Assembly: GCA_003161495.1 (NCBI GenBank) | Contig: PMOP01000101.1 | Location: forward strand, 4,206 to 16,225 | Reading direction: 5' to 3' | Origin: Acidobacteriota bacterium | Lineage (GTDB): Bacteria; Acidobacteriota; Terriglobia; Acidiferrales; UBA7541 | DNA: 12,020 nt | Part shown: positions 7,089 to 12,020 of the stretch, in pieces | Layout of the letters: each line of letters starts with the position of its first letter | Position numbering within the stretch: the stretch's first letter is position 1 | Position numbers and translations under genes: made by a program | Notes under the pieces: model-generated | Seen by the model: only the letters and a program-made list of their open reading frames with translations | The model's database searches: none | What the model was told of the DNA's origin: nothing

Positions 7089-8183
7089 TTACAACCGATT
7101 GCCTGCAGCATTAAGACATTCGTACAGGCGGAGTGTTTCGTCCACCATTTGATTCGCGGAAAAACGTGCGATGGCCGTTTCGCGAGCGGCTCTGCCGAGG
7201 CGGGTTGCCTCATCAGAGTGCGCAACCAGGCGCGCGATGGCGGATGAAAACTCGCCGGGGTCTAGAGCATTTACGAGCAAGCCGTTTTTGCCGTGGTCCA
7301 CGGCTTCGGGAATTCCTCCACGGGCGATGGCCACGACGGGCAGGGCGTGCGCCATTGCCGCGAGCAGCGCGCTACCAAGCGGCTCTTCGTGGGAAGGGAA
7401 CGCGAAGACGTCCATGGCCGCGAACATGGTTTCGATATCGGTGGAGGAAGACAGGAATTTTACCGCGCCGGCCACGTTAACATTTCGCGCGAGAGATTTC
7501 AGTGTCGTCAATTCCGGACCTTCCCCGCGAAGCAGCAAAATACATTCGGGAAACTCCGCGCGCATTTTTGCAAACGCTTCGAGCAGCAGCGCGTGGCCTT
7601 TCTCCGGAACGAAGGCCGCGACATTTCCGATGCAGGTAATATTTTGCGCGATGGCAAGCTGGTTCCGGGCGCTTTCGCGTTGTGGTTGAGAGATCTCCGG
7701 AGGGATTTGCACGCCGTCATAAATTACGGAAACTTGGTCCGCGGAGAGTCCGCTTTGAATCACGGACTGCTCCACGAAATGAGAAACGGCAACGATGCGC
7801 GCCGCTGCGTGGTATCGCGCCAGCGAAAAACAACCCTTGGAAAGGGGAAGCGAGATTCTCCTGGAGACAATCAACGGGACAGCCCGATGGGCCCGGGCGA
7901 GCCACGCCGAGCTCAGCGCGTGTGGTTCATTCGCGTGAACGAGATCAATCCGGCGTTCGCTCACCAACCTGCGGATTGTCAATGCAGCCGTGAGCCGGCG
8001 GCGTTTCGCGTCAACAACATGCACGGGCACGCCGATTTCCTTCGCGCGCAGTGCCAGCAGCGAATCCCGTACCGCGATCAATTCCGGAGCGTGCCCGCGT
8101 TCTTGGAAACCTTGCAGAAGGAGCAGCGCCTGGTGCTGCCCGCCGCGATCCTCACGGCCGAGGTCGACGATGAGAGGACGCAC
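7089..8183 (-). CDS. GT4-family (GT-B fold) glycosyltransferase
   Basis: 364 residues. Features of the GT4 fold: an N-terminal GREDRGGQ glycine loop (9-16), HANEPHAL (83-90), the hinge region around VSHFVEQSV, FVPEKGH with the donor-phosphate Lys (K195), the strand LLLRGEGPE (216-224), and the C-terminal donor-binding stretch SHEEPLGSALLAAMA (264-278) followed by LPVVAIARGGIPEAV. In the usual EX7E motif the second Glu is replaced by Ala (A275). It would transfer a sugar from a nucleotide donor onto a surface glycan; the sugar cannot be told. The start is one of two GTGs: 8189 overlaps the upstream stop as GTGA, whereas 8183 has GAGG at an ideal 7-base spacing and is preferred. The frame is open upstream to 8360, but that stretch overlaps the preceding gene. 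It is certainly co-transcribed, and probably translationally coupled, with the GT2 gene ending 2 bases earlier. Confidence 0.9.
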   Translation of the reverse strand: MRPLIVDLGREDRGGQHQALLLLQGFQERGHAPELIAVRDSLLALRAKEIGVPVHVVDAKRRRLTAALTIRRLVSERRIDLVHANEPHALSSAWLARAHRAVPLIVSRRISLPLSKGCFSLARYHAAARIVAVSHFVEQSVIQSGLSADQVSVIYDGVQIPPEISQPQRESARNQLAIAQNITCIGNVAAFVPEKGHALLLEAFAKMRAEFPECILLLRGEGPELTTLKSLARNVNVAGAVKFLSSSTDIETMFAAMDVFAFPSHEEPLGSALLAAMAHALPVVAIARGGIPEAVDHGKNGLLVNALDPGEFSSAIARLVAHSDEATRLGRAARETAIARFSANQMVDETLRLYECLNAAGNRL

Positions 8184-8185
8184 GC

Positions 8186-8974
8186 TCACGCCTCGCCGGG
8201 ATTCGGCCAGGATCGCCGGGCGAGCTTTTCCCCGGCGAGCAGCCGGCCCAGTTTGCGGTATTTGAGATAAATGTAATTGCCGGAGTGCCATGCGATCAGC
8301 CATCCGCGGCGTCCATCCAGAATCCCGAGCTGAAAAACCAATCGTTGCACGACCGTCCACGGCGAAGCAAAAATCATCGCGGCGCGCCAGCTCTTGCGCC
8401 CGCGCGCGAACATATCTTCCGCGGCCAGGGTCGACATGGCCTCGAGTTTCGCCTGGTGCTCGGCGAGAGTACGAATCGTGTAATGGAACAAGTGACCGTT
8501 TAAACGGCCGGGAGATCCTTCCATCTGGACGCTCTCATGCAGACCGTTGACATATTTTCCCTTTTCGCGATGGTAGAGAAGCAACTTGAATTCGGGATAC
8601 CAGCCGGAATGGCGAATCCATCCGCCCAGATAATTCGTCAGCAACAGGATTTCGTAGCCGTTTTTTCCCGGGGTTTCCCGTTTCCACGCCAGCATCGAGG
8701 AGCGCAGTTCGGGACTCAATTCATGGTCGCAATCGATGCAGAGAATCCATTCGTTGGAGGCCAGGGAAGCGGCGTAATTCTTTTGTTCGGCAAAATTGTC
8801 CAGTTTGCGCGCATGCACGCGAGCGCCAAAGGAGCGCGCGATTTCGCAGGTCCGGTCCGTCGAGCCGGAATCCACGAGAATGATTTCGTCGGCAATTCCC
8901 GCCAGCGAGGCGAGCGCACGCGGAAGGTCCTGTTCCTCGTTGTAAGAAATCAGAATCGCAGTCAGTGCGGGCAT
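8186..8974 (-). CDS. GT2-family glycosyltransferase, WaaE/KdtX-like
   Basis: 262 residues with a GT-A fold. It begins with LTAILISYNEEQDLPRAL (4-21), followed by VDSGSTDRT (34-42), the Ala/Asn-rich NYAASLASNEWILCID, the metal-binding DxD as D81-C-D83, and GLHESV (144-149), where H146-E147 matches the catalytic segment of this subfamily. The C-terminal 90 residues are rich in basic and aromatic residues and suggest membrane association. The layout resembles the LPS-core glucosyltransferases of the WaaE/KdtX group, so a role in lipopolysaccharide core or another envelope glycan is likely, though inferred. It begins 46 bases after the FHA-protein gene and ends 2 bases before the GT4 gene, forming one run. 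The ribosome-binding site is poor, and a 14-base palindrome covers the start codon. Confidence 0.9.
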   Translation of the reverse strand: MPALTAILISYNEEQDLPRALASLAGIADEIILVDSGSTDRTCEIARSFGARVHARKLDNFAEQKNYAASLASNEWILCIDCDHELSPELRSSMLAWKRETPGKNGYEILLLTNYLGGWIRHSGWYPEFKLLLYHREKGKYVNGLHESVQMEGSPGRLNGHLFHYTIRTLAEHQAKLEAMSTLAAEDMFARGRKSWRAAMIFASPWTVVQRLVFQLGILDGRRGWLIAWHSGNYIYLKYRKLGRLLAGEKLARRSWPNPGEA

Positions 8975-8986
8975 TGGAAATCCAAT
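8973..8986. repeat. Short palindrome over the GT2 start codon
   Basis: ATTGGA (8973-8978) and TCCAAT (8981-8986) are exact inverted copies separated by two bases, overlapping the ATG on the minus strand. The loop is too small for an RNA hairpin of the full stem. If meaningful it would be a protein-binding site; chance is equally likely. Confidence 0.2.
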
Positions 8987-9020
8987 CGCTTACGGTAGCA
9001 CGAAACGCGACACGTAACTT

Positions 9021-9563
9021 TCACGGAGTGAACTTGGGTGTGACGCTGACCAGAATTACGGAAGTGCCCATGCGGAATTCCGAGAGGTGCTTCAGTTCGG
9101 CAACCCGCACGCGTTCGTCACCAAAGTAGGTGCCATTGGTCGAATCCATGTCGCGCAAGCGGATCACGTCGCCCTTGATTTCAATCGCGCAATGCCAGCG
9201 CGAAATTTCTTTGTCATTGATGACGATATCGGCGTCAGCCCTGCCGAGGACCACGCGAGGTTTCTCCACTGGATAAACAAGGCCGCGGGCCGGCCCTGCG
9301 ATCACAGAGAGCGCGATCGCCTTTCCGCTCGGTAATTGCAGGGAATTCGGTTCGGCGCTGCTTCCTGCGAGGCGAGGCGCGCCCGCGCTGCGCGCAAAGT
9401 CGGGTAGCGGCGTCAGAACCTGAGTTGCGTCGGGATTGGCCGCAATTTCAATTACAGTGCTCTTTCCGCACTTTCCGCACTGAAATTGCACGCGGGGCAG
9501 ACCCACCAATTTCTTGTCTGGAAGGGAGTGCTGTGCGCCACAACTCGAGCAAGCGACTTTCAT
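9021..9563 (-). CDS. Zinc-ribbon and FHA-domain protein
   Basis: 180 residues. The N-terminus is a zinc ribbon of the MJ0042 type: C5xxC8 and C29xxC32. A low-complexity linker follows and contains DATQVLTPLP (45-54). The FHA domain fills about 83-175 with all signature residues: GR at 107-108, S121-R122-H124 (SRWHC) and N143-G144 (STNGTYF). FHA domains bind phosphothreonine peptides, usually from Ser/Thr kinases; in GarA-type proteins a threonine before the FHA domain is phosphorylated and then folds back onto it, and T47 could play that part here (inference). No Hanks-type kinase gene is in the window. The ATG at 9563 has AGGA a few bases upstream. It is the first gene of a leftward run with two glycosyltransferases, which hints at control of glycan synthesis. 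An FHA role is certain; the partner is unknown. Confidence 0.9.
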   Translation of the reverse strand: MKVACSSCGAQHSLPDKKLVGLPRVQFQCGKCGKSTVIEIAANPDATQVLTPLPDFARSAGAPRLAGSSAEPNSLQLPSGKAIALSVIAGPARGLVYPVEKPRVVLGRADADIVINDKEISRWHCAIEIKGDVIRLRDMDSTNGTYFGDERVRVAELKHLSEFRMGTSVILVSVTPKFTP

Positions 9564-9599
9564 TTGATCCTGCTAATGCGGACTCCACGCTTTGAATAG

Positions 9600-9614
9600 C
9601 CCGGCCTTGCCGGG
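9600..9614. terminator. Short GC hairpin between the DUF3467 unit and the FHA gene
   Basis: CCCGGC (9600-9605) and GCCGGG (9609-9614) form a 6 bp stem with a 3-base loop. It lies downstream of the leftward DUF3467 unit and upstream of the FHA gene. There is no T-run after it on either strand, so it is at best a weak terminator or a leader hairpin. Confidence 0.25.
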
Positions 9615-9682
9615 AGTGTACTACTGAGGCATGACCGGTTCCTGATTTAATCTAGCACGCTTGATTCGCTCTCCAAGGGACT

Positions 9683-9823
9683 TCATGCAGGCTGTTTCGA
9701 CAGGGGAACTATCCCATCGTACAGGTGGGCAATTATCGAGGGATTGCCCCGGATTGTCTTGATGTTCGCGCCGAATTTAAACGCTACGACTTCCGCGTGG
9801 ATCTCGTTTGCGCGGGCGGCCAT
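9683..9823 (-). CDS. Possible 46-residue protein directly behind the DUF3467 gene
   Basis: The ATG at 9823 starts 4 bases after the TAG of the DUF3467 gene, and the frame gives 46 residues ending in TGA. The product begins MAARANEIHAEVVAFKFGAN and continues with a mixed hydrophobic/charged composition that looks protein-like; codon use (many C/G third bases) agrees with the neighbours. AGGA is present, but only two bases separate it from the ATG, which is short. The same frame is open further upstream, overlapping the DUF3467 gene, so the ORF is not independent evidence. I do not recognise a family. It could be a small co-translated partner or a chance frame. Confidence 0.35.
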   Translation of the reverse strand: MAARANEIHAEVVAFKFGANIKTIRGNPSIIAHLYDGIVPLSKQPA

Positions 9824-9827
9824 TGTC

Positions 9828-10133
9828 CTACTGCACGAAGCCCACGTTGGGAACAGGGTTCGGTTCAGGGGTTTCGCGGATGGGGCCGAATTGCATTTCG
9901 TAGCGCCTGATGTTTTCTTCGAGCGCCCGCATGATTCGCTTAGCATGCCCCGGGCTGACGATCACGCTCGAAACCAGCTTGCCTTGCGGCACATTGGGAA
10001 ACACATAGATGAAATGCACCGTGAATTCTTCCGCCGTGTGGTGGAACATCACCAGGTTGGAAAATTGCCCGACTAATTCCTTTTCATCCGCCTTGATCTG
10101 AACTTGGACTTGCTCGCCGCCCGGTTGGGCCAT
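9828..10133 (-). CDS. DUF3467 family protein
   Basis: 101 residues. The body matches the DUF3467 pattern closely: VQIKADEKELVGQFSNLVMF (about 11-30), HHTAEEFTVHFIYVFP, then SSVIVSPGHAKRIMRALEEN and IRRYEMQFGPI. A Pro/Asn-rich tail (PEPNPVPNVGF) ends it. The family is small, widespread in bacteria including Acidobacteriota, and has no established function. The ATG at 10133 is chosen because GGAGG lies 5 bases upstream; an in-frame ATG 12 bases earlier (10145) would place that motif inside the gene. The open frame extends further upstream to 10283 but runs through a perfect hairpin and looks non-coding there. A 46-residue ORF follows 4 bases after the stop and may be co-expressed. There are no membrane segments or signal peptide, so it is probably cytoplasmic. 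Confidence 0.88.
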   Translation of the reverse strand: MAQPGGEQVQVQIKADEKELVGQFSNLVMFHHTAEEFTVHFIYVFPNVPQGKLVSSVIVSPGHAKRIMRALEENIRRYEMQFGPIRETPEPNPVPNVGFVQ

Positions 10134-10215
10134 GGGTTCCTCCATTCCATTTCCGACACTACCATATTCCCCGCGATGCGGGCACGAGCAACGTGCGCCC
10201 AGGTTTCGTTGTTTC

Positions 10216-10246
10216 TTGTGGCGCCGGCGTCCCGCCGGCGCCACAA
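10216..10246. repeat. Perfect GC-rich inverted repeat between the DUF3467 and mntH genes
   Basis: TTGTGGCGCCGGCG (10216-10229) and its exact complement CGCCGGCGCCACAA (10233-10246) form a 14 bp perfect stem with a 3-base loop (tcc). It lies in a divergent intergenic gap, so it is not placed as a terminator for either neighbour. It looks like a REP-type dispersed element; copies elsewhere in the genome are expected but cannot be seen here. Confidence 0.65.
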
Positions 10247-10288
10247 CGCGCCAAGTAAATGTTAAAGCACACTTGGGCGGCATAAGAA

Positions 10289-10317
10289 TTGACTGCCCGC
10301 CGCATTAATGCTAGTTT
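10289..10317 (+). promoter_or_regulatory. Possible promoter of the mntH-like gene
   Basis: TTGACT (10289-10294, 5 of 6 to the consensus -35) and TAGTTT (10312-10317, 3 of 6 to the -10) are spaced by 17 bases. Transcription would start near 10324, about 20 bases before the ATG at 10344. This supports that ATG over the upstream in-frame ATG at 10308, which falls between the two boxes. Confidence 0.4.
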
Positions 10318-10343
10318 ATGTGAGTTATTTATCTAGGTTAACT

Positions 10344-11747
10344 ATGCCTGTGCCTCCCCTAACTCCTGCCTCTGTCGACGCGATTTCGGGCGCCGGCAAT
10401 CCGGAAGAAGCAGGATCCGTTCCGCAAACAGATTTTCAACCGCGGGCAGGTTCTCCGTCGCTTCCGGAATCCTATCGCAGCGTTCCAATCCTCGCGGGCG
10501 CTTCCTTTTTTCGCAAAATGATTGCGTTTGCCGGGCCCGGCTACCTCGTGGCCGTGGGCTACATGGATCCGGGCAACTGGGCGACGGACCTGGGCGGCGG
10601 CTCGCGGTACGGCTATACGCTGCTCAGCGCTGTGATGATTTCGAGCCTCATGGCTATTTTTCTTCAGGCGCTTTCCGCCAAGCTCGGAATTGCGACGGGG
10701 CGCGATCTCGCCCAGGCTTGCCGCGAGCATTATTCGCGCCGGACCAGCGCGGTTCTGTGGGTGCTTTGCGAAATTGCGATTGCGGCGTGCGATCTCGCGG
10801 AAGTGCTGGGGTCCGCGGTCGCGCTGAAATTATTGTTTGGATTGCCGCTGCTCGCCGGCGTGCTGCTGACAGGCTTTGATGTGCTGCTCGTTCTGGCGCT
10901 GCAAGGCCGCGGCTTCCGGGTGCTGGAGACCCTGGTCATCACGCTGATCATGACGATTGGCGCCTGTTTCGCGTATGAAATTTTCTTCGCGCGGCCCCTG
11001 TGGATCGAAGCGGCGCGCGGATTTATTCCCACCTTCCAGATCCTGAAGGACCGCGAGATGCTCTACCTCGCGATCGGCATTCTCGGCGCCACCGTGATGC
11101 CGCACAATTTGTATCTCCATTCCAGCATTGTCCAGACGCGTGCCTTCAAATTAGACGCGGGAGGAAAGCGCGAGGCGATCCGCTTCGCCACGCTCGACTC
11201 CACGCTGGCGCTTGGATTTTCGCTTTTCATCAATGCGGCGATTTTAGTTTTGGGTGCAGCCGCGTTTCATGTGCGCGGCATGAACGACGTGGCGGACATC
11301 AGCCAGGCCTACCAACTGCTGACGCCCGTGCTGGGCGTGAGTTTCGCGAGCGTGCTGTTTGCCGCGGCGCTGCTATGCTCCGGACAAAATTCCACGCTCA
11401 CAGGAACGCTGGCCGGGCAGATTGTTATGGAGGGATTTCTGCATTGGCGGCTCAAGCCGTGGCTGCGGCGCTTGATCACGCGATCGATGGCCATTATTCC
11501 CGCGGCAATCGTGATTGGTGTCATGGGCGAAGGGCGCACAACTTCGCTCCTCATTCTCAGCCAGGTGATCTTGAGCTTCCAGTTACCGTTTGCGGTAGTG
11601 CCCTTGATTCAATTTACCAGCGACCGCTCCAAAATGGGCGAATTCACGAATGCCCCCATCACCGCAATTTTCGGCTGGTTCATGGCCGCGGCCATCATCA
11701 TCCTCAACGCCGCCCTCCTCTGGCTGACCTTTGGCGGAAAGCTTTAA
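10344..11747 (+). CDS. mntH: Nramp-family divalent metal (Mn2+/Fe2+) transporter
   Basis: 467 residues. A polar N-terminal tail of about 55 residues precedes the first of about 11 membrane helices. The Nramp metal site is intact: D75-P-G-N78 in helix 1 (MDPGNWATD) and A249-T-V-M252 in helix 6, followed by P253-H254-N-LYLHSSIVQTR. The Met is the soft ligand typical of Mn/Fe-selective members; magnesium-type relatives lack it. The protein imports Mn2+ or Fe2+ with protons across the inner membrane. The tail is longer than in E. coli MntH (412 residues). The ATG at 10344 has TAGG 6 bases upstream and sits behind a plausible promoter, so it is preferred over 10308. No mntR or fur gene is in view. 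The gene is flanked by inverted repeats on both sides, the downstream one beginning right at its stop codon. Confidence 0.93.
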   Translation: MPVPPLTPASVDAISGAGNPEEAGSVPQTDFQPRAGSPSLPESYRSVPILAGASFFRKMIAFAGPGYLVAVGYMDPGNWATDLGGGSRYGYTLLSAVMISSLMAIFLQALSAKLGIATGRDLAQACREHYSRRTSAVLWVLCEIAIAACDLAEVLGSAVALKLLFGLPLLAGVLLTGFDVLLVLALQGRGFRVLETLVITLIMTIGACFAYEIFFARPLWIEAARGFIPTFQILKDREMLYLAIGILGATVMPHNLYLHSSIVQTRAFKLDAGGKREAIRFATLDSTLALGFSLFINAAILVLGAAAFHVRGMNDVADISQAYQLLTPVLGVSFASVLFAAALLCSGQNSTLTGTLAGQIVMEGFLHWRLKPWLRRLITRSMAIIPAAIVIGVMGEGRTTSLLILSQVILSFQLPFAVVPLIQFTSDRSKMGEFTNAPITAIFGWFMAAAIIILNAALLWLTFGGKL

Positions 11748-11824
11748 GTAGGACGGGCTTCAGCCTGTCGGTTTTCGAGTTGCTACCATTAAAAAAAAGC
11801 GACAGACTAAAGTCCGTCCTACTT
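11746..11824. repeat. Long imperfect inverted repeat at the mntH stop codon
   Basis: Two 25-base arms (11746-11770 and 11800-11824) are inverted copies with 22 of 25 matches; the arms begin AAGTAGGACGGGCTTCAG and end in the complementary CCGTCCTACTT. The 29-base loop holds a run of eight A (11791-11798). The left arm starts inside the TAA stop codon of the transporter gene. The arms resemble a repeat (GTAGGACGGGCTTCAGCC type) that I recall as scattered between genes in acidobacterial genomes; that is from memory, not a search. It could act as the transporter's transcription terminator or mRNA-protecting hairpin. It has no coding capacity. Confidence 0.75.
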
Positions 11825-11907
11825 CAGCTTTACCAGGTGAAATAAGTCCTGTCTTGTGGCAAAATTTTTAACGTCCCTCAAAACTCGGTTCAAACGGAGA
11901 CATCGGA

Positions 11908-12020
11908 ATGATTGGATTCAACAAGTCAACTTCAGTATGGCCAGCCCGCGCTGCTGGCGTCTGTTTTGTACTCGGAATGTGCGTTTTTACAATTGGACGC
12001 GTGAAAGCGCAGGAAGCGCC
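11908..12020 (+). CDS. Exported protein of unknown function (N-terminus only, cut by window edge)
   Basis: The ATG at 11908 follows GGAGA with 7-8 bases between. The first 37 residues form a Sec signal peptide: MIGFNKSTSVWPAR, a hydrophobic core (about 15-30, AAGVCFVLGMCVFTIG), then RVKA|QEA with a signal-peptidase I-type site after residue 34. The mature protein lies beyond the window, so its function cannot be given. It starts 160 bases after the mntH stop, beyond the inverted repeat, and is probably a separate transcription unit. Confidence 0.7.
   Translation, partial: MIGFNKSTSVWPARAAGVCFVLGMCVFTIGRVKAQEA

Noticed and set aside
7293..8270. A 325-codon plus-strand open frame opposite the GT4 gene
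   Set aside because: It has no recognisable domain, is Arg/His-rich, and the opposite strand carries an intact glycosyltransferase with conserved motifs.
8184..8360. An N-terminal extension of the GT4 protein
   Set aside because: It overlaps the end of the GT2 gene in another frame; the GT4 fold starts at RPLIVDLGRE and a well-spaced GAGG precedes the GTG at 8183.
10134..10283. An N-terminal extension of the DUF3467 protein
   Set aside because: It runs through the perfect GC hairpin, is Arg/Cys-rich, and a strong GGAGG sits before the ATG at 10133.
1..12020. CRISPR arrays, tRNA genes, transposases, toxin-antitoxin or phage-defence genes
   Set aside because: I saw no spaced direct repeats, no tRNA cloverleaf-like sequence, and no recognisable domains of these types.

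Overview
The window looks like an ordinary chromosomal stretch of a moderately GC-rich Gram-negative bacterium, most likely an Acidobacteriota. That placement is an inference from gene content and style: a Tat-exported thiamine-diphosphate enzyme, a TonB protein with a Gly/Pro-rich linker, a zinc-ribbon plus FHA protein, a DUF3467 protein, a PilZ protein with a DLGLGG motif, and intergenic inverted repeats of a kind I associate with acidobacterial genomes. There are no tRNAs, rRNAs, transposases, phage genes or CRISPR arrays.

Layout. 1-1076 (minus): the N-terminal part of a Tat-signal thiamine-diphosphate enzyme, cut by the window start. 1077-1497: a 421-base divergent gap. 1498-2343 (plus): a TonB-family energy transducer, followed by a strong GC hairpin. 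2636-3049 (plus): a stand-alone receiver domain. 3109-5751 (minus): a large hybrid histidine kinase (two membrane helices, two PAS, HisKA, HATPase, receiver, Hpt) convergent with the receiver gene. 5752-6105: a divergent gap. 6106-6633 and 6674-7066 (plus): a PilZ protein and a DUF983 membrane protein. 7089-9563 (minus): a compact three-gene run, transcribed in the order FHA/zinc-ribbon protein, WaaE-like GT2 glycosyltransferase, GT4 glycosyltransferase, with the two glycosyltransferases only 2 bases apart. 9683-10133 (minus): a DUF3467 protein and a possible 46-residue ORF directly behind it. 10344-11747 (plus): an Nramp/MntH-type Mn/Fe transporter flanked by two inverted repeats. 11908 to the end (plus): the start of an exported protein.

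How the genes fit together. Several are signalling or envelope proteins. The hybrid kinase carries a complete His-Asp-His relay and could pass phosphate to the neighbouring receiver. PilZ is the typical c-di-GMP receptor fold. FHA reads phosphothreonine and sits ahead of two glycosyltransferases that probably build a surface glycan such as an LPS core. TonB powers outer-membrane uptake and MntH moves Mn/Fe across the inner membrane. Apart from the glycosyltransferase run, these look like neighbouring small units rather than one pathway.

I did not find a convincing undescribed multi-gene system. The items most worth a second look are the exported thiamine-diphosphate enzyme, the FHA-to-glycosyltransferase linkage with a candidate phosphothreonine site, the DUF3467/46-residue ORF pair, and the two intergenic inverted repeats.
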